DNA from: Saturnia japonica
Taxonomy: Eukaryota; Arthropoda; Insecta; Lepidoptera; Saturniidae
Direction: 5' to 3'
Length of the DNA: 64,000 bases
Assembly (NCBI GenBank): GCA_033032175.1
Contig: CM065306.1
Location: 24,039,001-24,103,000 of the forward strand
Shown here: positions 12,010 to 23,765 of the stretch, piece by piece
How positions within the stretch are numbered: position 1 is the stretch's first letter
Layout of the letters: each line of letters opens with the position of its first letter
Notes under the pieces: generated by a model
Database searches by the model: none
Told to the model about the DNA's origin: nothing
Seen by the model: the letters and a program-made list of their open reading frames with translations, nothing else
Made by a program: the position numbers and the translations under genes

Positions 12010-12729
12010 ATGAATGAACAACAGTTCAAAGAATTTATGGAGGTACATATGACACAACAAAAACAAATTCCTGACTTACTACGTATTATTACAAGAACCC
12101 AACATATAACAACACCAACGGGTTCAACTTCAAAAGAAGACGTGAATGAAATAAGTAAGAGAATTAATAATTTTTCACATGACAAATTTAACCCGAAAAC
12201 GACAACCGTTGACAATTTTATAGAATATTTTGAACAAAAATGCAATATTTATGGAAGTCAATACCAAATGATTAAAAAAGATTTATTATTTACATGTTTA
12301 CCACCGGAAAATTTTCATCAAATTAAGACATCCTTTACAAACACATTTGAACATAAAACATATGAAGAAGTGAAAGCAAAACTATTGAGCTTCTACCACA
12401 AGAAAACAACAAAATTTAAAGCATTAGTAGAATTTTGGAATTGCACGAGGAATGAAAATGAATCAATGGAAACTTACGCTAACAAATTAAAGGAATTAAG
12501 TATAGTCTGTGGTTATGAAGGTGAATTCCTCGATCGTAAATTACGTGATCGATTTGCAACCGGCTTAAACCACAATATGCTCGAAATTGATTTGAAACAG
12601 AGATGGCCAGATCTTCAATAGAGAACTATTGATGGTAAATTAATAAACGTTACTTTCGATCAAGTATTTAATATAGCTTTATCAAGAGAACTGGCTGAAA
12701 ATGATAATGTTATTGACACTACACAGACA
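12010..12729 (+). pseudogene. gypsy gag, capsid region, interrupted by UAG
   Basis: The ATG at 12010 opens a 203-codon frame that reads as a retrotransposon Gag capsid (an FSHDKFNPKTTTVDNF-type start and a YANKLKEL motif). It stops at TAG 12619-12621. The same frame is open again immediately after, through 12729 into the zinc-knuckle region. One base change inside gag therefore splits the polyprotein. The stop lies between capsid and nucleocapsid, unlike the known gag/pol readthrough position. Confidence 0.8.
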
Positions 12730-15700
12730 ATGGTACAACGGATTCAGCGTAAAGAACAAGTTAATAGATTTAATAATCGTAAACGGCTACTTACAAAAAA
12801 TCATTGTTTGAGGTGTGGAAAGAATGAGAGACATGATATGCAACATTGTGCAGCAAATGAACACAAATGTAAAGCATGCCAGATAATAGGACATTTCGAA
12901 AGTTGTTGCATAAAGACAGGAAGAGCATATTTGGCAAATAGACACAATGTACACAACATTATAACAAATTTAGAATTAAACAAACAACAGACAAGAAGCA
13001 TAGTTTCAGAAGAGAGCGATAGTGAATCTAATGTACACAAAATTAATACAAACAATACGAGGTGCAAACTGATCGACACAAAAATCAATGGTATCAAATG
13101 CACTTTAGATTGGGATCCAGGCTCAATTTATTCAATTATTAGTACGTCATTTTGGAAGAGAATTGGTTCACCTAAACTATTGGAAGGGCCAAAATTAAGA
13201 GCTTATGGCAATTACAAACTGAAACCCAAAGGATTTACCGACGTAACAGTTGAAGTACAGGGAAAACAAAAGATTTTACCAGTTGTTGTAATAAAAAATG
13301 CAGAATCTATTCTATTTGGATTACAATGGAGTGAAATGTTCAATATGAAGTTTCCAAGTTCTGTTTATTCCATAAAAACTCAGTCAATATCACTGAAGCA
13401 AATAATTGATAACAACAATGAACTTTTTAATAATAAGCTGGGAGAGGTCAATAACTATGAAGTAAACATTTATGTGAAATCAGGAACGAAACCAAAACAT
13501 GTACCATCAAGACCGATCAAGTTTAGTATGAGAAAAAACGTGGAAATCGAATTAGAGCGCCTTACAAAAGAAGACATCATCGAACAGGTCGATCCAAACA
13601 AAACTCCAATTGAATGGGCAACTCCAACTGTCAACATTATGAAACCTAATGGAAAAATACGAATATGTGGAGACTATCGTACAACACTTAATCCGTGCTT
13701 AATAACACATACGTACCCAGTACCACATTTTCATCATATCAGACAACGTCTCGCAAATGGGGAGAACTACTCTAAAATAGATTTAAAAGATGCATACTTA
13801 CAGTTTAAAATAGCACCTGAATCAAAAAAATATTTAACTATATCAACACACAGGGGATATTTCCAATATAACCGAATGCCATTCGAAATAAGAACAGCAC
13901 CTTCCATTTTCCAACAATATTTAGAAAGACTACTAAATAACATAGCAAACACAGCTATCTATTTCGATGACATTGCTATAACCGGAAAAAATGATGAGGA
14001 GCACATCAGGACACTATCAGAATTATTAAATAGACTCAAGGAAGCTGGAATGAAAGTAAATCTTAACAAATGTTTTTTTCTTCAGAATGAAATTGAATAC
14101 CTTGGTCATAACATTAGCAAACATGGAATCAAACCAACGAAGAACAAAATTGAAGCCATTCTCAAAGCACCGCCTCCTTCAAATACCAAAGAGTTGAGAT
14201 CATTTTTGGGATTAGTAAATTTTTACGAAAAATTCATACCTCATCTCCACAGCATTTGTGCAGATCTACATGCAGTTACAGGACAGAAACAGAAATGGAA
14301 ATGGACTGAACATGAAAAAGTTATATTTGACGAAACAAAAAAATGTATAGTCAAATCGAAACTTTTCATCGCATATGATGAAAAACAACCACTATATTTA
14401 GCTTGCGATGCCTTGAAAAAAAGGAGTAGGAGCAGTCTTGTTTCATAAACATAACAATACAGAACGCGCAATTGCATTTGCTTCAAGGAAATTAAAAAAA
14501 GCAGAGAGTAAATATTCCGTAATTGATCGGTAAGCATTAGCAATATTCTTCGGCATTAAAAAATTTGACCAATATTTACGCGGTTCTGAATTCACTTTAA
14601 TAACAGATCATAAACCACTCATTCATATACTGGGAACAAATCGAAATTTGCCAAAAATAGTAAACAACAGACTAGTCAGATGGGCTTTGGTGATCGACAG
14701 TTACAATTACGATATTTTATATACTAAAGGAGAAAATAACATACTCGCAGACTCTCTGTCCAGAATGCCGAACCCTGATGAGCAACCATCAAAAGCAGAA
14801 CGTACAATCAATAGAATCGTACAAATCATTCATGAGATACAGTTCGAAGACATAGCTATAAGCGAAGAGAACATTAAGAAACACACCAAACAAGATGAAA
14901 CACTCAAGAAAGTAATCCAGTGTGTTAAGACAAATTGGAGTCCTTACAATTTTGATGATGACCAATTAAAACCATATCTCAAAAAACGTAACGAACTCTC
15001 TGTAGAAAATAACATTTTAATGTGGCAAGGAAGAATAATCATACCATCCTCGCTAAAGAAAGTAACACTCAAGTACCTTCACAGAGGACATCCAGGCATA
15101 TCTGCCATGAGAGCACTTGTGCGATTCTATGTTTGGTGGCCATCGATCGAGGAAGATATTGACAATTATGTTTAATCATGCAACGCATGCCAAGAAAATA
15201 GACCGAATAATCCGGAACTACCGATATTTTCTTGGTCTATACCTGATAACGTTTGGCAAAGAATACATATTGATTTTGCAAGCCCTTTCCAGGGCAAATA
15301 TTGGTTGGTTCTTTGTGACGCTCTATCAAAATGGATAGAAGTAAGACCAATGAACAGAACCACGACAGATAAACTATGTGATGAACTTGACGATATATTC
15401 ACAACATTTGGTTTACCTGAAATAATAGTATCTGACAATGGCCCACAATTTACATCGGAACTATTTAACATTTACTGCAAGAGGAAAGGAATATTACACA
15501 TTACTTCATCACCTTACCATCCACGTACCAACGGTCTAGCTGAGCGTTTAGTACGCACTTTCAAAACGCGTATGTCTGATAGTAGACAACATAGTAATAC
15601 AATAGAACGACTACGAGATTTTCTGTTTACATACAGAAACACACCGCATAACACGACAATGAAGTCTCCTGCATACATGATGTTTGGAAGGCAGTTAAAT

Positions 15701-16168
15701 TGTGTATTGGATAATGCACGTCCGAGTACTAAGAGAATGTTACAGCATAAACAAGTTCAGGCAAACATACTGTCAGAAAATCAACAACTAAGAAGACAAC
15801 CGAACTATTCGACTGGTGATAATATCTATGTACGAACAAAAGAAGAATCAATTTGGAAGCCAGCTGTTGTATCAAAGAAAACACACAAATACTCTTATGT
15901 TATACAAACACCAGACGGGAGTCTCAAGCGTAGACATGCAGATCAGATAAGACCACGAATCGATGAAAACACACCAAATGATATGAATAACATACTTGTC
16001 CATACACCGGATGGAAATCCTGAAACACAAGAAGCACTGCAAGCATCGCGTACACCTGTTGTAGTATCATCACCTGTACAAATTACTATAAACAATGATA
16101 CTAGAATACCACGACGAAGTATGAGAACTACCAGAGCCCCAAGACGTCTTATTGAGGAACTTCAATAA
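12730..16168 (+). pseudogene. gypsy nucleocapsid-protease-RT-RNase H-integrase, disrupted
   Basis: In order: two CCHC knuckles (about 12805-12910); an aspartic protease whose active-site triad reads D-P-G (13114-13122) instead of D-S/T-G; reverse transcriptase with YFDD at 13960-13971; RNase H; the integrase HHCC zinc domain (about 15085-15195); and the DDE core with SDNGPQFTS near 15433. Breaks: a frameshift in an A-rich run at about 14412-14422, TAA at 14531-14533 and TAA at 15173-15175. Between breaks the frame is clean. The RT also has Glu where an invariant-looking Gly follows MPF (about 13883). The product would be a non-functional set of fragments. Confidence 0.9.
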
Positions 16169-16170
16169 AA

Positions 16171-16182
16171 GGATGGGAGGAA
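16171..16182 (+). other. Putative polypurine tract
   Basis: GGATGGGAGGAA, an all-purine stretch apart from one T, sits immediately before the 3' LTR. That is where plus-strand priming occurs in LTR retrotransposons. Confidence 0.6.
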
Positions 16183-16337
16183 TGCTATAACCAACCTTCT
16201 TTAATTTTTATGTTGAAACAGAAGAAAAAGTTTTAGTTTGTCAGATTTTGAAGTTTTGTGATATATATTAAATATGTAAAAATAATGATGCATATTATAA
16301 AAAGAATTTCGTTATTTTAATCAGCCTTTTATTCGTA
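16183..16337 (+). repeat. 3' LTR of the gypsy element
   Basis: 155 bases, the same as 11804-11958 with no difference seen. It contains an AT-rich TATA-like region mid-LTR. The sequence AAATTAACAT follows. Confidence 0.9.
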
Positions 16338-18678
16338 AAATTAACATACCATTTTTCAAAAGAAAACGTGGAAGATTTAACATTTATGTTTTAAATTTTT
16401 GAAATCATAGCTACGCTCGATAATTATTTCAATCGAATAGTAAAGCGATTGATTTTTTACTCATCGTGAAATAGTTCTGTTAACTTATTGTTATAGTTTT
16501 CTCAATTATAGCATAACCTACAATAGCTGCACTAGCGGACCGATACTATTTATTTTAATGATGAAAGCACGAATATTCGACATTATATCGCTGAACATAT
16601 ATTTAATATCGAAAGAATCATTACCTTAATCGCCGCAATTATCGTTGCTATAAACAATTGACACCACATTCACTTTTCACTGCACTTCATACTTGACGAA
16701 AACATGTAAATGTATTATTGTATAGCAGCTGTCCACGCGGACGCATCGCTCACTCAAGTAGGAGAGAGACAGATGTCGAACACTGCTGAACGCGGAGGCC
16801 GATTGTGCCTCTTTGTCGCTCGTTCCACGTTCTCGCTTGCACTTCAAACCTTAAATGGAACGCCTCAGAGCGAGGTAACGCCGCATGAGTCATGTTTTTT
16901 CGTGCGTGCAGCCGGCTCCATCGAATTATAAGACGTTGTCACGTCAAAAAACTATAGTACTGTTTCTTACGTGTTTATGCACAAATATGTGTTTTATTCT
17001 TTACAGAATGTATTATCCTATATTATATTATTATTTAATAATAGTAGTCGTAGCTATTATATTTCAACCACTTATCTCGATTTCAGCATTTACAACCTTA
17101 TAGTCTATCTGGCTCGGAACTGTGGTAGATTGATAGTAATTTGTTCAAAAATAATTTAATTAAAATGTTATAAAGTGTTATTGTTCTAGAAGATTCGCAT
17201 AATACGTGCTGGGCCCTTAATTCAATCTATCGCGAATCAATCCCTCTCGAAATTATTGCTGCGATACGGTTACCTTGAGCTTGCCCCGTTGACCTGGAGT
17301 GCAGATTGTGAAGTATTTGTGTTTGTGGAGAAAACTGTATGTATGTGTATGTGTAGCAGCCTCAAATGGTTGGACACTATCACTCAAGCAATCAGTTCAT
17401 CAAAACCTCCTGGTACACCAACTCACAGTTATACAATGCAAAAACTTCAAGCACCGTAAATCACATATAAATCAGCACTAACCGAACATCCGGAATGACG
17501 TATTGCAAACAAACCAAACAAACGCGAGCTCTCAGCCAAAGCACGAAGCAGACTGTGTCAGCAGAGCCGTCGGACGAAGGCAGGGAGGCGGGGCGGTGCA
17601 ACACCTGCGCAGATCGATTGCCCCCGCGCATACAATTCGCCAAGCACAGCGATCGCCGCATATTGTGGCGGCATCGCTCGATGCAGCTGATGACCACGTA
17701 TTCCAAACAGTTATAATAAATAAATAATCATTTATTTATGAAATCAATAAATGATTACATAAGTATTTATCAATACTACCAGTTTATTGATTACATTTTC
17801 CATCAATATATTTCTTTTTGTTACACTTAATATTATGCTATTTCCATTTCTATAATTTCTCGATGACAGTTCTAATTTGATAGTTGTAGTGTTGTGACCA
17901 AATAAGTAATGATATCGATCGCATATACATATTTATTATACCGAGTGACAGTGACGATTCATCAGATTTTGATTAAAATAAATAAATAAAGATTACATGT
18001 CGTTATAATTATTTCGTTTCATACCTATACCTGCTTATTTTACAACAGCTTCGAAAATGTTGAAGAAGTTGGCATTATCAATTAAGAATCAATATGTGTA
18101 ACATCTTGTAATGAAATATAATATTAGTTAATAAATTTGTACAAAAGTGTCTGGCAGTAGTTTAGTATCTTACATTTTGTACAAAAATATTGGGTCTGTT
18201 ATAGTGTTACGTTTATCGATATAACTCCAACCCTATCAGTTTCTCCGACTCTGGTATAATCTTGTACGTGTGTAAACATCGTATTTTTCTAAAATAATGC
18301 ATACATAATGTAAAAGAGACGTTCGTTCAAGTTTTCACAGGAGCTGTCATCGAGAACAAAGAAATAGAAATGGTATAGGTTGTATTTGCGAAATTGTATT
18401 TAGAAAGCTTTAAAAAGGTGTTAGGTATATGTGTTTAATAAAAGATAATACAAGTATAATCAAAATTCTACAAAAAAATATAGAAAATTATATAATTATA
18501 TGCACATATATTATGACCCGAGATTGAAATAATGACTTAAAATATTTAAGTGATTTGGGATTATTATGTTTGGAGAAAAGAAGACAAAGTATTCTTACAT
18601 TCCTACGTTGCCGAATAGGTAGCCATTTCAGCCTGGCTTGGTATTTAGATACACTTTAGAAGAACTGTTGCAAATGGA
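16338..18678. other. Non-coding interval between gypsy element and LINE
   Basis: No protein family is recognisable. Two CpG-richer patches (about 16710-16960 and 17480-17700) contain only short frames of 60-80 codons without domain character, on both strands. They could be decayed repeats or unrecognised regulatory sequence. The remainder is AT-rich. Confidence 0.4.
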
Positions 18679-18729
18679 GGATCCTCCGACCAGACGGGTG
18701 TTATGTCTGGCGGGCAGCTGTCCACCAAC
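18679..18729 (+). repeat. Sequence shared at LINE insertion junctions (copy 2)
   Basis: Starts GGATCCTCCGACCAGACGGG and ends CAGCTGTCCACCAAC. It is close to 7685-7734 and again immediately precedes a T run that is the A-tail of a minus-strand LINE. Confidence 0.6.
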
Positions 18730-19332
18730 TTTTTTTTTTTTTTTTTTTTTTTCAATTATTAAAAAAATTAATTTGAATAGAACGCGTTTGCTGTGTCGAT
18801 TTGGTCGAGCGGGTCAGTGAAGATATTACGCGGCCGGCGTTTACTCCGGCAGGCATTGGGGTCGGGAACATATGAAGCTGCCACTTTGATTAAAGGATTC
18901 GCGTGGTTCGACGCGGTGTCGGAATAAGAGCGGGAAAGGTGTTTGGCATAAGCATGTATCGAAAGAAGGTCCATATCTCTATGGAGATCTTCCATACGAA
19001 CATACCAAGGGGCGCCGGTAAGGCGGTGAAGAAACCTATTCTGGATGGTTTGTAAACGATCCCAATTATATCTTGGCATATGTGCGAACACAACGCAGCT
19101 ATATGTCATAATCGGTAGGATACACATCTTGTAGAGCGTAAGCTTGTGTCTCGTGGACATTTTGCTTGCAGCACATAACAGAGGATGCAATCGGGCGAGG
19201 TCCAACGGTTGTAGTCGGGTTCTTGTATATATACTCAACGATTGAGTTAATTTGTATAGCGCAATGTAGGATAGTACGATGCGTCTTATATGGCTCAATA
19301 GATGTCGCTATGTGTCGCTATGTAGATGTCGC
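18730..19332 (-). mobile_element. Jockey-like LINE, 5'-truncated, with chimeric head
   Basis: The minus strand has a 23-base A-tail (plus-strand T at 18730-18752), a stop at 18768-18770, and upstream about 145 codons of the C-terminal end of a Jockey-like non-LTR reverse transcriptase ORF. Marker motifs are TYSCVVFAHMPRYNWDRLQ and NRFLHRLTGAPWYVR. RT coding homology ends near 19206. From 19209 to 19332 the sequence is instead the head module shared with 8415-8512, which happens to keep the frame open. The catalytic RT core and endonuclease are absent, so the copy is dead. Confidence 0.75.
19209..19332 (-). repeat. Shared LINE head module, copy 2
   Basis: Matches 8415-8512 over about 100 bases. 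The central palindrome here reads ACTCAACGATTGAGT, the exact reverse complement of the palindrome in the other copy. Confidence 0.7.
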
Positions 19333-20282
19333 CACAACACGATCAAACTTCCGTAGACGGAAAATGAAACGGATACAGTAGAGTATAGTATGTTACAGTA
19401 TGTAAATAAAGTATTTTGAATATAACACTTTTAGCAGGATCTTTGATTTATTCTAACTTTGTAATTTTGACAGATAATAATTATCAAATTAACGTTCACA
19501 TATTCGTTTTTATCATAATTTATTTTAATCTTGATTTCACCTGATCTAATTATAATAAAACTGAAAACAGAGTGCATTGGCGATTGGCGTATTTAATGGT
19601 GAGTATGGGGAGGGCGGCATGCAGCTGGGTGGGCCGTACCCATTTTACAAAACTGATTGTCAACCCTAAAAAAGTTAACGACAGTATTGAAGGATTAGTA
19701 TAATGTTTCTATTTTTCATCTTGAGAAAAAAAAAATGTTGCTTAAGGTTGCTGATCAGATGGATCCACAGGCTGGAACAGAGTGTACAAAATATCTTACT
19801 TCACTTCATAAAATGTTATATTATCTAATCACGTCCTATGTTCAAACCAGTTTCAATTATCGTAGCGTAATGTTAGGTCTGTGGTTTCAACATTCAGTTT
19901 CACAGACTACTGAGAGGATACTTCAGTCACTTTCAGTTTACTCAATTTTCTTTTGTTTAGAAATCATATAAATATTGAAATAATTTACATAACAAATTTG
20001 GATAAAAATTTGATAAATTTCTACATTGAACAATTGAATTAGATGATTGTATCTAAAAATAACTTTGTACATTTAATATGTGCCAATGTCAAAATTGAAA
20101 ATGTTTAGGACAATTTAAAATAAAATAATATATTTTTTATTAGTATTACGCACATCATAACACATAATTAAACCTCGATATAGTGTTTAAAAGTTTTTTC
20201 TTCCCAATTATTCCTTTAATGTCATATTTTGATATGTTCTCGTAAGTCGTAGATAAAACTTAGCAGCACTGTAAGTGTTAAT
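19333..20282. other. Intergenic sequence upstream of MED19
   Basis: AT-rich, with only one short frame (19735-19971) lacking domain character. No repeat is recognised. The last 10 bases (20273-20282, AAGTGTTAAT) are the left target duplication of the LINE tail that follows. Confidence 0.4.
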
Positions 20283-20379
20283 ATAAAGTCCGGTGAAGCT
20301 GTAAAAGCCGCAGCGGCTCTGTTTTAGGATAGGGCCCCTAAGGCTAACAGTGTAGTTAGTTCAAAAAAAAAAAAAAAAA
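20283..20379 (+). mobile_element. 97-bp LINE 3' tail near the MED19 promoter
   Basis: Same family as the copies at 7304 and 7735 (GTCCGGTGAAGCTGTAAAAG, then GGGCCCCTAAGGCTAACAG and an A-tail of about 18). It is flanked by a 10-bp duplication AAGTGTTAAT at 20273-20282 and 20380-20389. It lies about 165 bases upstream of the MED19 ATG, probably at or near the promoter. Confidence 0.85.
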
Positions 20380-20545
20380 AAGTGTTAATGGTAACTAATG
20401 TTCTGGTGATGGTAACACTTCTATTTTGCACTTTTTGCAGATTTGTCAAAAATTTCATTGGAGGTGGGTGGTGTTTTAGTTTTTATAATTTTGTTTAGTG
20501 TAATTCATTTACTTATGTTCGTTACGTAGACAATGCTGATTAAAG

Positions 20546-22468
20546 ATGATGTCAGATCAGTTTAGAAAAGTAGAACCATATTCACCGAAGTCGTCGCCGC
20601 GAGGTGGGAGGTCGCCAGTGGTTTCTCGTCAGGATTCTTCTGGTACTCTTAAGACTACCATCTCTCTTGGGAAGAATCCGTCTATAGTGAATAGTGGGCC
20701 GTTTTATTTGATGAAAGAACCTCCAGGTATGTATATTTCACAACATATTAATGGGGTATTCATTAAAGAATCATAATAAAGTCTGTCTGTACTCGACTTT
20801 TAGCCATTCTACTTAGTTCGTCTTCAGTAAACCAGAATATAGTTATATTTAACAATTTTGCATAATAACTTTAAACGGTTAATTTTTTTAAATAAATTTA
20901 ATTCAACTGTAAATGACACTTGTGCTTATTGCTTGAAGTAAATACTCAAATAATATCATTTATTTATGTAAAATTCTCAAATAATTTTACAGTAGAATGC
21001 GAGTTAACGGGAGCTACTAATTTGATGGCATACTATGGACTGGAGCACTCGTACAGTAAGTTTAATGGTAAAAAGCTGAAGGAATCACTTTCATCATTTC
21101 TGCCAAACCTTCCGGGCATCCTTGATGGGCCGGGGCAAGAAGACAATAGTACTCTTGGATCAGTAATAGCAAAGAGGCCTATTGGTGGTAAAGAGTTGAT
21201 GCCGTTGACAAGTGCTCAATTAGCTGGCTTCAGATTGCATCCTGGCCCTCTTCCTGAACAGTACCGTTATGTGAGTGCGACCCCACCAAAGAGACATAAG
21301 AGTAAACACAAAAAACACAATAAACATAAGGATGGAGCACCACCAGGTCAGGAGACCCCATTACAAGGTAATTAGTTGCATCAAATTGATGTCTGTTTGT
21401 AATGTCAAAATACCAAACACCAAATACCATACAGTCTGTCTTTTTGTTCCGGGTAATCTCCAATCTGGTTGTACCGATTTTGACGAAATTTTCACTGGTA
21501 GATAGCTGATGTTATAAGGAGTAACATAGATTACTTTTATTTTAGAAAAAGAGTTAGGGTTCCATGCAAATAAAAATCTATTCGGAAAAACAATGATGTA
21601 AGGTTGTTTCAATGGTTTGTGTGGGATAAACCATAAGAGATATATCAAATTAATGTAGTACATAATGGTAGATCTTAAAAAGACCTAGGAAAAAGTCAAG
21701 GAGCGCATAATGTCTATCCTCTAAGGATCCCCATAATAAGCTTTTTATCAGTATGCATGCATATGCCTGATGGATGGCATTCTGTAGACCATGTGAGTGC
21801 AGTTAGGCTAGCTCAACATAATGTGTAATAACCTTCATTTTATAACAATAATAAATTATTTTATTCTTTAACAAAGGAAAAAATATTACATATTTTGTAG
21901 AATCAACTCTCCATTTGTGAAAATTTACATAAATTCAACACAAAATTCTCTTATATTTTTTTGCAATATTATTATTGTTTATTGAACATGTATACATCTC
22001 AGAAAGGTGTATATATATTAAACATAGTAATGCTATATTTTACTAAATTAATTGCTTTAACATTGAAATTTCTATTGTTATTTCTTATTCAATGAATTTG
22101 TGCACAATAACTGAACTATATATATTTAAATTGCCATGAAAATTAAATGTAACTGAAAACATCACAATGATATGAATAAAAAATAAAATCATTAAACGAC
22201 TAAGGATGTTCACACCAGGATTTTCGCAATTTTCTTTATTTACTTTACAAAATGAATCTTCATTGCCAATCTAAACTCATTATAGTAACATTGCAAACTT
22301 TGTTTAGACTCATCAAACCCTGATACCTATGAGAAGAAACACAAAAAACAGAAGCGTCATGAAGATGACAAGGAACGGAAGAAACGGAAAAAGGAAAAGA
22401 AGAGAAAAAAGCAAAAACACAGTCCTGAGCACGGCGGGCTCACGCCGAGCCAGCACCCTTTGCCTTAA
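20546..22468 (+). CDS. MED19: Mediator complex subunit 19 (MED19), 3 exons, 238 aa
   Basis: Exons are 20546-20726, 20993-21367 and 22308-22468. All junctions follow GT-AG and the phases agree (1, 1). The start has two ATGs in a row (MMSDQF), and 238 residues is close to the animal family length. The N-terminal half holds the conserved MED19 core: GPFYLMKEPP, then ELTGATNLMAYYGLEHSYSKF, FLPNLPGILDGPG, and LAGFRLHPGPLPEQYR. The C-terminus is very Lys/Arg-rich (exon 3) and ends in the family's HSPEH-type tail. MED19 is a subunit of the Mediator middle/head junction that links transcription factors to RNA polymerase II in the nucleus. Intron 1 is 266 bases and intron 2 is 940 bases with repeat fragments. 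The gene looks intact. Confidence 0.95.
21430..21830 (+). repeat. Degraded dispersed repeat in MED19 intron 2
   Basis: The words TTTTTGTTCCGGGTAATCTC, GGTAGATAGCTGAT, TTACTTTTATTTTAGAA and CATTCTGTAGACCA recur in order at 35262-35420 in an LRRFIP intron (TTGTTCCGGGTAAT, GGTAGATAGCTGAT, CATTCTGTAGTCCA). It is a non-coding dispersed family of unknown class. Confidence 0.55.
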
Positions 22469-23684
22469 GTTGTAATATTAAGTCCTAAACTATATATTGA
22501 GCCCAAAGAGACCATTACGAGTGTAATCAAAAATTCACACATTTTTGAAGCGCTTTTATGTTATCACTATTTTTTTAATCCTTAACAATTCTTCTTTCAA
22601 AAAGGTCAGGGCTGTATTTACCTGTGAGTCGTAGGATTCATGATCCAGGGCAACAAGCTAGAGAGGATGGCAAAAAGCTAATCATTCTTGTGCCTAGAGT
22701 TGATGAGTAAAATGTATTTTATGTGGGTTATCTAGTTACATTTTCTATATTTTGCTATCTTTTATCAATAACTTAAAGGGTGCCGAAATTTAAAATATGC
22801 CACTAATTAAGTTAACAGATTATTAATTTAGTATTTTATATGTATTGTGTAGATGATATAATATTGAGATTCTGTTAAGCATTCATATTATTAAATAAGT
22901 TTAACGTAATCACACAGAAAATTTACGCCAGATTTCTTTTGAGCTTATCTTTAAGATACACTTAGCTATAGAATTCATAAAGGTTTTTTTTTATTACATG
23001 TGTTTGATAAATAAGCATAGTATCTTAGGCCGCGTACAGCCAAGGCAAACGAACGTGAACGAAGATTCTGAGTGGGTGTGGTCAATCAGCTAAGGCTAGT
23101 TTTCTTCTCACGCTGATCCAGCCTTTGATCATATACTATACCGTACATAGCTACAAACGCAAAAACGTCTCCGAGTTGATTAGACTGTAACGCCATTTCA
23201 TAAAAAAAAAACCCATTTGTATAATAAGATAATTCGCAGATGGCTTAAAATAGTAAAATAGCAGTGATAAAAAATAATTTCACTGCTGTACAATTATATT
23301 CAAATAACTATAATTTTAATCGAAATAATCATTTGATAAGGTCGGATTTTAAACTGAGATCTCTATGGCAGCTATCTTTAATTGAGGAGTTGCTGTTTCA
23401 AATACATCTATAGTTTTACAATAGTGCATTTTAAAACGCATTTAATAATTTGAAGAAAAAAATGTGCACATATTTATCGCCCGCTGATAAGAATTGAAAG
23501 AAAAGTTGTATGATGATATTAATTTAAAAATGTTATCTATTTAAGTAAAAATATAGGCGTAGATATAAAAATGTGATTGGAAGCGTTGACGGCTCAGGTA
23601 GGTTTTGGTAGCATGTTCGGACACCGCGTCATTTGATTCGAACATTACAATGAACTTTAAGCTTTCTAGGATAAAAAACAGCGA

Positions 23685-23765
23685 TGAAACCGTAGCTTCA
23701 TGGTAGGGCATTTATTAATGGCCGTTTGTGTAGCTACCACCCTCAAATTCAAAATCTGTATTACC
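23685..23765 (+). repeat. Dispersed repeat fragment, inverse copy at 32140-32215
   Basis: GATGAAACCGTAGCTTCATG through AGCTACCACCCTCAAATTC matches the reverse complement of 32140-32215 (GAATTTGAGGGTGGTAGCTA-like to CTATGGTTTCAT). Non-coding. Confidence 0.6.

Larger units (their letters stand above)
11804..16337 (+). mobile_element. Ty3/gypsy LTR retrotransposon, mag-like, coding-defective
   Basis: A complete 4.5-kb element bounded by two 155-bp direct repeats that are identical by eye. Internally, gag, protease, reverse transcriptase, RNase H and integrase follow in the order of the gypsy group. The primer-binding region resembles the 3' end of tRNA-Ser, as in the mag lineage of Bombyx. No env is present. 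The coding region carries three in-frame stops and one frameshift, so the copy cannot make its own pol. No matching 4-6 bp target duplication is evident (AATGG on the left, AAATT on the right). Confidence 0.9.

Noticed and set aside
12619..12621. UAG in gypsy gag as a programmed readthrough site
   Set aside because: It lies between capsid and nucleocapsid, not at the gag/pol border, and the same element has other stops and a frameshift. A mutation is simpler.
17256..17727. Overlapping 60-80 codon ORFs as a short gene
   Set aside because: Several mutually exclusive frames, no splice pattern and no family similarity. Composition rather than coding likely explains them.
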